Assembly: GCA_003439945.1 (NCBI GenBank)
Contig: QVRM01005378.1
Location: 544,001 to 608,000, forward strand
DNA length: 64,000 bases
From: Dermanyssus gallinae
Lineage: Eukaryota; Arthropoda; Arachnida; Mesostigmata; Dermanyssidae
Direction of reading: 5' to 3'
The translations under genes and the position numbers were made by a program. The first letter of the stretch is position 1, and each line of letters opens with the position of its first letter. Under the pieces are notes generated by a model. That model made no database searches. It was given only the letters and a program-made list of their open reading frames with translations, and was not told the DNA's origin. Of this stretch, positions 1 to 10,074 are shown one piece after another.

Positions 1-331
1 GTTGCACTACCCTGAACCTGATCAAACGGACATGTGACTTTTGAGCTCGTTTAGCAGGTGCAGCAGCTGTATATGTTATCGTATTGTTTAATAAAAAAAT
101 AGTCAGCAAATATTATTTGGCCGGTGAAATTTGAAAAAATATGCATTTACAAAAATGAGAGTTGTATATATATATATACACATATATGAATATTCAGTAT
201 GTATATATGAGTGTTCAGAACAGGTGTAGAACGCAGTGACTGTGCAATATTTATGCTTGTTGTTTGTCAAACCGTGTGTGTTCATTATTTCTAAATGTGC
301 ACTTACCTGTGTGTTACTTGCTGTCTTGCAG

Positions 332-1030
332 TACGGCGATCCGCTCTGCACGAGACCACGACGACGGCGACGACAGCCACCAGCATCACGTCAATAACGT
401 CAACAACAACAGCAACAACAACTACAAAGGCAACAACAACAACAACAACAACAGCAGCAACAAAGGCAGCAACAACAGGGACAACAACGGCAGATTCTGC
501 TGACGCTCCCGTTGGCGTCATCGTCGACGTCGCGTCAGCTGACATTAGTTGCTAGCGCCGCCACCATTACCACAATCACAACAACAATAACAACAACAAC
601 AACAACAAAAACAACAAAGGGCACGCACACATCATCCACTGCACGTCGTACGCAGGCCAAACGAATTAGCGACCTCATCGGTGAAGTCTTGAGCTGTGCG
701 AACGCGCGAGGGAGCGAGCTCGGCCCCTCGATCTCGCTTCATGACACCCCACAGGCTGCAACCCCAAAAAGTTGAGTTGCGCGCTCTCGAAGTTGGCTAC
801 ACAACAAAAACTGTTGGCGTTGATCACCATCGTAACAACAACAGCGCCAACAACAACAACAGCTTCAAGCAGAGAAGTAAGAAGAAAAATAAACGAAATA
901 TCATCGGCGAAAACAACAACGTCGGTTTCACATTTCGAAGCTCTACGGCTAGGCCAAATCGAGCCCAACCAATCTCAAGTACTGCACTGTGACGCCCAGC
1001 CTTCGGCTTAGATCAACAACTCGGGCTAGA
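332..1030 (+). other. dlg1: 5' leader exon of dlg1 (untranslated, CAA-rich)
   Basis: A pyrimidine-rich stretch ending in TTGCAG at 326-331 is a good 3' splice site, so the leader exon probably starts at 332 and a further non-coding exon lies upstream of the window. The leader is about 700 nt and rich in CAA/CAG triplets (about 400-640 and 835-860). It runs directly into the ATG at 1031. I see only one upstream ATG (741). The alternative is that transcription starts inside this stretch and the AG at 331 is not used. Confidence 0.55.
741..992 (+). CDS. Upstream ORF in the dlg1 leader
   Basis: This ORF of 83 codons plus stop begins at the only ATG I find in the leader before the dlg1 start. It stops at 992, 38 nt before the dlg1 ATG at 1031. 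The peptide is asparagine-rich and basic in the middle, because it translates the AAC repeats, and has no recognisable domain. If the leader is transcribed as proposed, ribosomes would meet this ATG first, so the ORF could lower or regulate translation of the L27 isoform. Its peptide is probably not functional. That it is translated at all is inference. Confidence 0.3.
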   Translation: MTPHRLQPQKVELRALEVGYTTKTVGVDHHRNNNSANNNNSFKQRSKKKNKRNIIGENNNVGFTFRSSTARPNRAQPISSTAL

Positions 1031-1049
1031 ATGCCTTACCGGAAACAAG
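1031..1049 (+). CDS. dlg1: dlg1 coding exon 1 (start codon, M-P-Y-R-K-Q)
   Basis: ATG at 1031 opens six codons, Met-Pro-Tyr-Arg-Lys-Gln, plus one G, followed by GTTTGT as the splice donor at 1050. L27-containing Discs large proteins (fly Dlg S97, vertebrate DLG1) start with Met-Pro-Val-Arg/Lys-Lys-Gln directly before the L27 domain, and an intron there is plausible. The phase fits: the lone G joins AG at 18054 to give GAG (Glu), restoring K-Q-E-A-H-R. The donor is weaker than GTRAGT consensus. The protein is a membrane-associated guanylate kinase scaffold that organises septate junctions, cell polarity and synapses. The exon is too short for gene finders and is separated from exon 2 by 17 kb. 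Tyr at position 3 in place of Val is unusual but conservative enough. Confidence 0.8.
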
Positions 1050-1109
1050 GTTTGTGATACACATTTGCGCTTGATTAATAATGTATATACTAAAAGAGAG
1101 AAATACTTA

Positions 1110-1740
1110 CACTCCCGCCGCCCGCGATTTAATACGCGCGAGCCTATGACGGGAGTGCCCGCCAGCCCGAATAGACAGGCCAGCAGCTCCCTCACCCTCC
1201 CCCCTATCGAGGTTCGGAATGGGGGTACCACACTACTCCACCGTACCGATTAGACGCGTTCACCTCGCGATTCCGCGTTACACACCAGAATATTACGCGC
1301 CCCCTCGAAGGGGAGTTTGACCCACTCCAGCGCAGGGGTTCCCCGTAAATACGGGGCCAGAAGGTCCTCTTGACCGGTGGTCTGCGTTCATGTGGCCACT
1401 TCTTACTCATTTTGCCTATTAAGTCAAGGACGGTACCACCGGGTGTCACCCGGGGCATTAACCGTCCAGCCCGGGGGTCCTCGTGCAGCACGGTCCCCCC
1501 GTATTGGCAATAGCCTTAAGAGCCCTCGAATGGGCCACGACAGGATGACAATATAAATTCGTTGCCAACCAATCTCTATCGTATGCCTTGCCCCCCGGTT
1601 AGTTGTTAAAACACGGGAGTGTTACTATTGGGAGTTTGTACCGTCTTACTAACTTACATAGGGGCCAGTGAAGGTCCCCGCAACGCGTGGCAGTCACGCA
1701 CCAGCGGACCAAGGCCGGTAAGAGAGTAATAGTTACTCCC
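1110..1740. other. GC-rich block in intron 1, origin unknown
   Basis: This block is much richer in GC and CpG than the AT-rich sequence on either side and has sharp edges; the right edge is a (TA)n tract. It contains runs such as GGGGGTACC and CCCGGGTGTCACCCGGGG. The minus strand stays open from 1491 to 1204 (95 codons) with no recognisable domain, then meets stops. It may be the end of an unidentified retroelement or an inserted island. Confidence 0.3.
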
Positions 1741-1742
1741 GC

Positions 1743-1783
<41 letters not shown>

Positions 1784-2198
1784 AGATTTATAAAGATCAT
1801 TTTATGCGCCACTGTTTTTCTATAATATTCGTTCAACGCTACCATAATAAAAAAAGCCCATTGTTCCAAAATGTTTGTTTTTCTGTGGAAAAGAAAGTAA
1901 GGTGGCGCTTATTACGCTCCAAAGTTTTCAAGCTTTACCCTCGTAAATAATACTGAGCGGAACAGATCGTATTCTGAAAGCGCAAAGGCAGGACTTGAAG
2001 GTGGGAACGGCAGAATATTCTTTGATAAACCCGGAAACTTTAGGTTAGGGTAGCCACATACTACGCATGCGGGTGTGTGGGATGGAATCAACGCGCCTGC
2101 ACGATTACCCAGTTAACAGATGCACGGCCTTCGTGTCTGTGAGCTGTAATCGTATAATTAGAATAAAATAATATCCTAATAATGTAATTAGTACTCTA

Positions 2199-2237
<39 letters not shown>

Positions 2238-2594
2238 TACTAGTCCCCACGGGGCGGTTCGTAGTGCAAACAAACTTAAAGTTCTATCGTTGTCGGTTGT
2301 ACTCAACCTGCTGATCTCGAATGCCAGGTTTGAAGAAACTGTTTAAAAGAGAATTAAATGCCCGTTTGCTTAATTAGTGCACAGCAACCCTTTCCCGATG
2401 CTTTGGAGAGCCGAGCCCGACATAACTAGATAGAGCTGAGTTCCATTGACATTAAAAATAACAAACAAAACACAAGAGTCGCATGACTCTAAACTAACAA
2501 AAAATGAAGAACTGAACAAAAAAACGAATTCGTAGTTATTCATTGGAATGATTGGAAAATTAGAATAATTATGTTTAATATCAGTGTACCTGAT

Positions 2595-2927
2595 TTAGGC
2601 CAACCTTCTGTTTGCGGCATTCGTGAAGACTCTAGCACCACGAACCTTCAATTTGTCTGAACTCGGCTGAATTTTGTGGTCCGTCGTAACTGATGTATCC
2701 GAAGGTGGCCATTCCGCTAAACTGCTGTGGTTCAGCCATGTAGGGAGGGAAACAAGGCACACCTTGTCGCTTAGTGAAGTTTGACTAGCAGCTTGATCGT
2801 AAAAATCGTGGTACCCTGTGGCACTCAGCGAGGAACATGGTCTGACCTTGTTCACCGTTTTCGAACGACGGTAAAGCATTTGAATCAATGTTTCTATAAC
2901 TCTCCCAATATCTGCTAGCCACTCCAT
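2595..2927 (-). other. Unassigned open frame, possible retroelement remnant
   Basis: An open stretch of 110 codons with fairly balanced composition and no repeats, unlike most long frames in this window. A Pro-Thr-Trp-Leu-N5-Ala-Glu-Trp-Pro pattern near its middle vaguely recalls the integrase-linker region of BEL/Pao elements, but there is no catalytic motif. It has no splice or promoter context that would make it a gene. I do not assign a function. Confidence 0.15.
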
Positions 2928-4409
2928 CTGCTGTGGTGTCTTCGTCGTCTTAAGCCCTATCTTGCTATCTGGTCAGTGCGGTTCTACGGTGGCCAGAAAG
3001 GTCCTATTGACCCGTTGAATTGAGGTGACGCCGCCAATGATCCACGCATTTCTTTGTTTTTAAGTTTGCAATCATACAATGTGGACAAATGAATGCACGA
3101 ACGTGGGTCGCACAATACACGCACGCATTCGAGTTGAATGAAGCCTATCGCATTTCGGCTTGAATTATTAATGCTGCAACCAAAGAAGTTTATAAAGCTA
3201 TTGGCTCATGCTGGAATCACCTCAACGTGATAGTCTTGTTCACAAAGACACATGATTATACGTTTGCCTCTCAATAACAAAAGAGCTAATGTGAGCAAAG
3301 CTAATAATCTCCACCCCCAGTACCGCCAACGAGATGAACTGAAGTGATTTTCGCGTTTAGCCATTCACGGCACCGACGGTTTCAAGGAAGGATGTTTTTT
3401 GGCCACAACGGGAACAGAATTCTATGCATCCACGAGCTCAATGTCTTCATCTCTAACGGTCTGCCGCACCACCGGTGCGGGCACTTCTTAAAACTACGCC
3501 TTCAGAAAATGAATAATGATGGTCTTGATCTGGGCTGGACTTGCGCCTAGGAGCTCGTCTATCATAATCTACTTCGTACTCGAGAATACGCACTACCCCG
3601 TTAATATGTACACGCGGAGATCTGTGGAAGCCGTTGAAAGCCCGTTGACTGTGCTGACACTTTATCGAACAATCTGTATTTCCGATTCTATAGCAGACAT
3701 AGTAATTAGGCTAGCAAATAGCAATGCAAAAAATATCGACAATAACGACGACGGCGGGCAATACTATAAGCTAAAGTTCATTGAGTTTGGGGGTGGCTGT
3801 AGTAGGGGTGGGAATTTTTGAATAGTTAAGAATAGCCTGTGTTAGGCGATTCGCCGCCGAGCAGAACAAGCCGCTGCCGGGAACAGTGCAGGGTCTCACT
3901 ACAAGCGGCATAAAAGCCGTCGTTAGCCGGGCGCAAAACGCAGCTTGAATAACGCCAATTAGCCTGGCACGTTCTGCGCAGACGCAAGGCTCGCATCTTG
4001 TTTTCGATGTATTCGATCATAATCGAACTACTAGTATTTGAACGTCTACTGCGCTCGTTGCTCATCGTTACCAGTACCGATAAACGAAGGTGAACGGTTT
4101 TGTGACAACGCGCGAAGACGGGTCGAAACGATATTCATCATAAAATGGGTGAAAATGTATTCCGATGATTCAACTTGGCTGATACTCGACGGAACGTCTA
4201 AAATTGTATCTTTCCGCAGAGCTGTGTCTATGGATATATATATATATATATATATTTATACCTCACGCTCGGGCTAGCTTATCGGTGGTGCGCTAGTAGC
4301 CACGCCGTGGACTGTTATCTGGCCCCGTTATCCTTACCGAGCAGATTTTTGTTATGAAAAATAGGAACGAAAACCTTATCACCGTCATTACAACCCATTC
4401 CGCCGGCAA

Positions 4410-4436
4410 CGTAAAGCACCTTACGGGTGCTTTACG
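4410..4436. repeat. Perfect 11-bp hairpin
   Basis: CGTAAAGCACC at 4410-4420 is followed after five bases (TTACG) by its exact reverse complement at 4426-4436. There is no poly-T after it and no associated gene. Confidence 0.5.
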
Positions 4437-5394
4437 CTGCTAGCGGCAAAATGCTAGAGAAGGTAGCGGACAACCCGTTCCCATAGATAGATGAATAAAT
4501 AACTAAACGCGTCTTTGCAGACGCGATGCAGCCGCGAGATGTCGAGCGGCAAAACCGAGCAAACTGTCTACAACTCCTGGATAGATTGATAGACATTCGC
4601 ATGCCAGCAATCATACACCAGCCGTATCACCTGAAAGCTCTTCCCTCTGCTTGGTTTCCCTGTGCGTCACTTAGTGTTAGCTGATCGTTTGCTTCCGATT
4701 CGCACCCACCTCCGGTTTTCTGTCACGAACGTGTACAATCAACATATTCACAAGGTCTCAGCCGTCATCACTGCGGCGGTCTGACAGCGGTGAAAGTAGT
4801 GCAGGGACGCTACATGAATACGTACTGAGTCTCAAGTTATCTACGCTACGCTCTGTATTGTGTTGAAGTATTGTAGTATTACTGTAGAAGCGGAAGCGGC
4901 AGCGGCAGCGGCAATCACGCATGTGCTTGGTGGGCAGCGTCGCCACTCTGCAGGTCTCATCCTGCAGCTAACCGCCTACAGCTATTACGAGCAGATAGAG
5001 GAATTAGACGCTATCTAGGTGGTGATTAATTATGTCTCGAAATCTGCTCGCCAGCTCCAGAAGGACACCACTAGTAGTAGATAGCTGACGTTGCTGGCGG
5101 CGAGAGCCATTAAATGCATAACCACGCTCGGTTGTAGAATTGAGCACGCTGGAGCACGCCTGTGTCTACGGGTTCCCGCCATATATCTCTCTGGTGGCCG
5201 GCGCGCACGGTGGCCCGGAGTATCTATCTACATATCTGTCCTCTTGGCGACAAAAAACAAGAATGATAACAGTTTGCCACTTTTGTGCCACGCACGCAAT
5301 GCTGTCGGCAGCGTAATTATAATGCTCCCACTAGTACCATCACATGTGGATTACGTTCCGTTACCTCACTTTTTTTACCTTCTTTGCCTCGACG

Positions 5395-5426
<32 letters not shown>

Positions 5427-5486
5427 TTGTTTACACAATTGTTTACACCCCGTTATGAGTTAAATAAAAAATTGTATTTATATATA

Positions 5487-5688
5487 AAGTGTGTTGCAAA
5501 AAATTAGCAACTCATGTTTTTTTGCGAGAATTTCGGCTTGGTTTATTTGAATGGCTTGAAATTTTAAGCGCATGACGTACATGACGAAACATAAGTATAG
5601 TGTTGATTTCATTGCAATCTCAAAATCGGTTCATACAAAAAATAAAAAAGTATGAAAAAACAGTGTTGCAAAATATTAGCAACAATAA
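5487..5688 (+). repeat. Left terminal inverted repeat of the Tc3-like element
   Basis: It starts AAGTGTGTTGC and ends in the second GTTGCAAAATATTAGCAAC motif near 5665-5683. It mirrors 6924-7122 with only scattered differences, for example AAACATAAGTATAG here against AAACATGAGTATAG in the reverse complement of the right end. Confidence 0.9.
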
Positions 5689-5862
5689 CATGCTAACAAC
5701 ACAGATCTTGTTTGTAAAGGATAGTCGATACTACAGCTGATATTCGATCCCAGGCATCAAATGTCAGGAATATTGTCTAGCTAAATCAATCGTTATATAG
5801 CTGCAAAATATTCTACAGCTTAGTCGTTGTTCCGAACTAACGACGAATCTTATGTTTAAACC

Positions 5863-6858
5863 ATGGGTCGTACAAAGGATCTTTCGGATAACGAAAAGAC
5901 AAGAATTGAGGCATATGCTGAGCTCGGTCATACAGTAACTGCTATAGAAACCAGATTAGGACGGCATAAGAGCACCATCAGCAGGTTCTTACACCCTGGA
6001 GTGAACCAAAGGTGCAGATCTAACAGTGGGCGTAAGCCAGTTTTGACTATTCGAGATCGGCGAAGGATCATACAGTTGGCTACTCATGACCAAATGTCTT
6101 CTTCCAGGATCAGGACTACTTTGGGAGTGGGGCCAGTGCACCGATCCATAGTGTACCGAGTGTTAAGTTCTGACAAAAACGTGCAATACGCGAAAAGGAA
6201 GTTTATGCCGCGACTGCAACCGAAGCACATTGTCGCACGGCGTGAATTTTCGCATAGATACCAAACTTGGGATGAGTGGAAAAACATCGTCTTCTCGGAT
6301 GAAAAGAAATGTAATCTCGATGGCCCTGACGGCTGTCAGTACTATTGGACCGACTTACGGAAGGAACCTAAATGGTTCTCGAAACGTGTGGCCGGTGGTG
6401 GCTCTGTGAAATATTGGGACGCGTTTGGATATAATGGGAAGTCTAATCTAGTCGAGATTGTGGGCCGAAACAATTCTGACATGTACCAGCGCATTGTCGG
6501 TTCCCAGTTAGAAGCCCACTTCAGAAGAATTGGGGGACCTGACGCAGTTTTTCAACAAGACATCGCCACGTTTCATACCTCGGCTAGCACTATAGCCTTT
6601 TTTCAAGAACAAGGAGTGCCACTTTTTGACTGGCCGGCATTAAGTCCAGACCTGAATCCTATTGAAAATCTTTGGGGACATTTGGTAAAGCAGATTTACG
6701 CAAATGGTCGACAATATAATCATTTGTCGGACCTCAAAGAAGCTGTCCAGCAAGCATGGACTAATATTCCACTTTCGTACTTACAACAGCTCATTAACTC
6801 CATGAAAGACCGAGTTTACGATTTGATTCAGAAGAAGGGACGAAAAACCCGTTTCTAG
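5863..6858 (+). CDS. Tc3-like transposase (DD34E), intact
   Basis: The 331-residue protein cuts and pastes its own element at TA sites in the nucleus. The N-terminal third (about 1-115) contains two helix-turn-helix-like segments for binding the terminal repeats, including H-T-V-T-A-I-E-T-R-L and S-S-S-R-I-R-T-T-L. The catalytic domain follows: Asp146 in FSDEKKCNLDGPDG, Asp233 in FQQDIATFH and Glu268 in SPDLNPIENLWG. There are 34 residues between the second Asp and Glu, so the triad is DD34E and complete. The D-G-P-D-G-C-x-Y-Y-W-x-D-L-R-K-E-P block is characteristic of Tc3 transposases. Length matches Tc3 (about 330). The start at 5863 has a good AACCATGG context. One oddity is QQD-I-A, where relatives have QQD-N-A. 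No stop or frameshift is present. Confidence 0.93.
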   Translation: MGRTKDLSDNEKTRIEAYAELGHTVTAIETRLGRHKSTISRFLHPGVNQRCRSNSGRKPVLTIRDRRRIIQLATHDQMSSSRIRTTLGVGPVHRSIVYRVLSSDKNVQYAKRKFMPRLQPKHIVARREFSHRYQTWDEWKNIVFSDEKKCNLDGPDGCQYYWTDLRKEPKWFSKRVAGGGSVKYWDAFGYNGKSNLVEIVGRNNSDMYQRIVGSQLEAHFRRIGGPDAVFQQDIATFHTSASTIAFFQEQGVPLFDWPALSPDLNPIENLWGHLVKQIYANGRQYNHLSDLKEAVQQAWTNIPLSYLQQLINSMKDRVYDLIQKKGRKTRF

Positions 6859-6923
6859 AATAAAATTTGCGGTTTCAAATGAGTCATACAGCCCTGCTAA
6901 GAATCGAATACGCTGTAAGGCGC

Positions 6924-7122
6924 TATTGTTGCTAATATTTTGCAACACAGTTTTTTCACACTTTTTTATTTTTTGTATGAACCGATGTTGAGATTGCAAT
7001 GAAATCAACACTATACTCATGTTTCGTCATGTACATCATGCGCTTAAAATTTTAAGCCATTCAAATAAACCAAGCCGAAATTATCACAAAAAACATGAGT
7101 TGCTAATTTTTGCAACACACTT
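6924..7122 (-). repeat. Right terminal inverted repeat of the Tc3-like element
   Basis: Reverse complement of the left repeat. It begins at the inner motif GTTGCTAATATTTTGCAAC (about 6928-6946) and ends in TTTTTGCAACACACTT before TATATATA. Confidence 0.9.
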
Positions 7123-7759
7123 TATATATAAAATAATTACATTTTTTCGGCGTGCATGTCGAGACCGAGTGCTCCGCATCACGGCTCGCATTACCATATA
7201 TTTAGTACCAAAATAATCGTTAAAAAAAAAAAAAATATATATATATATATATGCTTGTTTGTATATGCGTATCTATGGATAGCGTACGTTTAACGTTTTT
7301 GTACGTCTGGCAAAATAATAGCAAATGTTGCTGGTGTCCAGATAGTTCTCCTGGTGTACAACAACAAAATAAGATGACCTCTGGTATGATTTGCATATAT
7401 ACTTGATCGTTTGCAACTGTTGACTAGGGAAGGACATCGACATTTGAGTGGCAAACCATTCGTTTACGAATTTATGGTTTACACAGATTAATTTAGTACT
7501 TAGCTCCGGGCCGCCCCCGCACAGTATTATGCTTTCCTCACAGTATCATGCTTTCTCTTTGGATGAACTGTGTGACTGAGAATCTAGTTTTTCTTGACTT
7601 GTATTAAACGTCTGCAGTACTATTTCAATTACATACGAGCTTTTTTTATTAGAGTTTATTGTAACAGTAATTACAATTGAAGGTTTCATCTCAGAAACCC
7701 GAAGCACGTCACATTTGACTGTCTGTCAACCCTACTCAGGGCAGCTCTATATCATTCAT

Positions 7760-8692
7760 TTAGTCGATTAATTCAGCATTTCTAACAAATTGTAAGAGTT
7801 CCTCTATATATTGGTCTCTCATACGAATGGCAAGTTGGCTTGCATCAACTTGATCAGCAGCTACAGCGTTCTCCCATAGTTTCCGCTCAGTATCGTATTT
7901 TTTACATTTATCTAGGACATGCAATATAACATCGTGTACCAAGCATACACCACATAGCGGGCTTTGCGCAACTTTAATGTGGAACCTGGTGCTCCGCGTC
8001 ATCTCTTTAGCGCAACCTAGCCTGTGAATAGTAACCGCTTCTCGTCTGGAACAGGGCATTATAATCAAGCCATTTCGCCGTGGTGCAATCTTCACCGCGT
8101 CCCTTTTAGTTGTAGTTCCCTGCCTCCTCCAAGTCTCATAGTGCTTATCTAGGGCTTCTTTCCTAGCTTTCAACACAGTTTTACCGAGGGATATTGCTAC
8201 TTCTCCTTCGTTTGTAAGCAGACCTTGTTTCGCGAGTGCATCAGCCACCTCGTTTCCATAAATGCCTACATGGGAGGATGCCCACTGTAGCTCCACAGGT
8301 TGGCCTAAATAACCTATAACCTTGATGATAGATTTCACTAGAGATGATCTGCAGCCCGGATGCTCGAGATGGCGGCACGCGAGTCACTGACGATCACGAC
8401 CCTTTTTGACGGTTCCTTCATTTCCTGCAGCAATGCTTCAGATATTGCTACCAGCTCGGTCGAAGTTGAACTGCTGCAGTTGACGATATGCTTGCGATAC
8501 GATCTCCATGTTGTCGTTGATTCGGAATACACCTGCTTCTCCCGCAGATCCATCCACCGATCCGTCAGTGAAGTATATCTGTGCGCTATCCACTGATATG
8601 TTGCCCAAATGGACTTCACCCGTAGCTCGTAGTTTACTCTCTTGGTGGCTCTTTTTCGATGATATACTTTCTATTGATAGCCGAGTCGACAA
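7760..8692 (-). pseudogene. RNase H domain of the minus-strand LINE, frame-broken
   Basis: The domain removes template RNA during retrotransposition. Three pieces in different frames carry its hallmarks in order: Y-F-T-D-G-S (first catalytic Asp) within 8692-8438, S-T-E-L-V-A-I-S-E-A and V-S-D-S-R-A-A within 8619-8338, and W-A-S-S-H-V-G-I-Y-G-N-E-V-A-D-A-L-A-K within 8338-7760. A cysteine/histidine-containing tail (C-G-V-C-L-V-H-D-V-I-L-H) follows, as in many LINE C-termini. The pieces overlap in position but need frameshifts to join, so this is a pseudogene. Confidence 0.8.
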
Positions 8693-8868
8693 GTTTTTGA
8701 CTGTCGATACGTCAAATACATGAGACCCCGGTACCAGCAGAGGTTTTCGAAACGAGTCTGAGTACCATAGTAGCCTGGAAGCTATGGTATTAACTTTTTT
8801 CTCAAATATACTAAGATTAGACTATGCCTGCTGCGGCACAGTCTCAGAAGGTGACATTCTAGGATGAA

Positions 8869-9285
8869 TTATCTATTTAATTCCGCGGGCATAATACCGC
8901 ATTCTGACAACACAGCTCTAGTACATGTCATAGAGAGATGTCCTAATCCTATTCTACCACACTGAGCAACAGCAGAGTCTATCACCTTATAGTTCTTTTT
9001 TGTTAATCGAAACATCGCGACAAGGGAATAGTTAATCTTTAATCCTAACAGTGCGATTGCTAGTTTCATCGCCGTATCTGGTTTGATTCCCCAAGAAGTT
9101 CCACAAGCGTTTTTCAGCATATTCGCCACTCGCTCGCCCTTTTCCTTGATTATGTCGAGTTCTTTATTCCGTTTGCAGTAATTTTGAAATGTCACTCCCA
9201 GAAATCTCACCTGGCTCACTTGCTCAATCTGTCGATTGTCCAATCTCAGCAGAAGCTTCTGTCTTCTTTTCACGTTGAATGCCAT
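8869..9285 (-). pseudogene. RT thumb region of the minus-strand LINE
   Basis: The 138-residue open piece contains V-S-Q-V-R-F-L-G-V-T-F, the conserved segment that follows the palm of LINE reverse transcriptases, then a helical K/R-rich stretch. It is separated from the palm upstream by a frame break near 9290 and ends at a stop before the RNase H part. Confidence 0.75.
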
Positions 9286-9294
9286 GCTCTTGGT

Positions 9295-9720
9295 TTAACA
9301 AGGCTCAATGGAGAGTCCCATGGCTCCTAAGGACGATACGATTGTTCTTAAGGTCCGTTGCAGTTCTATCACTGCGACTGGATTAATCGTGCGACCCTTG
9401 AGGCGAATCCAAAGTGCACCGTCGTCAGAGTATTGAGACAACTTAAAGCACTCCGGTATGACATTAGCCAGCCCAGCTAGTGTCATGACAAACAGTACTG
9501 GAGAAAGTACTCCTCCCTGAGGAAGGCCGACATTACCCAGAATCTTTACCTCCGTGTGTGTTCCCTTGCACCGGATTGACATGCTACGATCTTTCAGAAA
9601 TGTCACAATCAATTTGAAGATAGCGCTACTAGGTTTTAATCCTGCTTTTATCAAATTAGTGACAACGGCAGTGTGATCGAGATTGTTATAAGCTCCTTCG
9701 ACTTCGAAGAACACGGCCAT
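9295..9720 (-). pseudogene. Reverse transcriptase palm of the minus-strand LINE
   Basis: The 141-residue piece carries core RT motifs: A-V-F-F-E-V-E-G-A-Y-N-N-L-D (motif A, where functional copies have F-D-V/I-x-x-A-F-D, so the catalytic Asp appears changed to Glu), G-L-P-Q-G-G-V-L-S-P-V-L-F (motif B) and Y-S-D-D (motif C). The altered motif A and frame breaks on both sides show decay. The enzyme copies the element RNA at the nicked chromosomal target. Confidence 0.85.
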
Positions 9721-9816
9721 GAGATGGTCCCCTCTGGCAACTGCTTCTTCGATATCAGTAGCTAGACAGACTACAAACAGCGGACATTTTAGTTGGGTTT
9801 CGGCCGTTGACTTAAT

Positions 9817-10065
9817 TCAGCTCCATGCCTCTCCCAACCCTGTGTTGACGCCTAGCTGTTTGATGAACTTCTCTTCAAGTCTTTTTCGCAAGTCAGCAGA
9901 GTAGAAATTTATCTCTTTCATCACTGATGCCAACATCGAGTAATCGGACAGCCAGCCATGTTTCTTGAATCTCCTCTTTAGACGCTTTACCTCCTGCAGT
10001 AGGCCAGCAAGTTTGATGTCCGGTGGGGGTAGATATGGAGGAACCCTGACTCGCTTGGTAGCCAT
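9817..10065 (-). pseudogene. Endonuclease-RT linker of the minus-strand LINE
   Basis: The 82-residue open piece is rich in Lys/Arg/Leu (K-R-L-K-R-R-F-K-K) and lies between endonuclease and RT pieces on the same strand. The position and charge pattern suit the linker upstream of the RT fingers. It shows no catalytic motif of its own. Confidence 0.5.
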
Positions 10066-10074
10066 CTTGTAGTA

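Larger units (their letters stand above)
5487..7122 (+). mobile_element. Tc3-like Tc1/mariner transposon, apparently complete
   Basis: The element is about 1.64 kb, inserted next to TA-rich sequence, with long terminal inverted repeats of about 200 bp (left 5487-5688, right 6924-7122) that match almost base for base. One intact transposase gene lies between them. Each inverted repeat holds two copies of a similar motif, GTGTTGCAAAA(A/T)ATTAGCAAC-like, one at the outer tip and one at the inner end. This is the IR/DR layout known from Tc3 and Sleeping Beauty relatives, where both copies bind transposase. The flanking TA is compatible with the target duplication of the family, though the TATATA context hides the exact edge. 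High identity between the two repeats suggests recent insertion. Confidence 0.9.
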
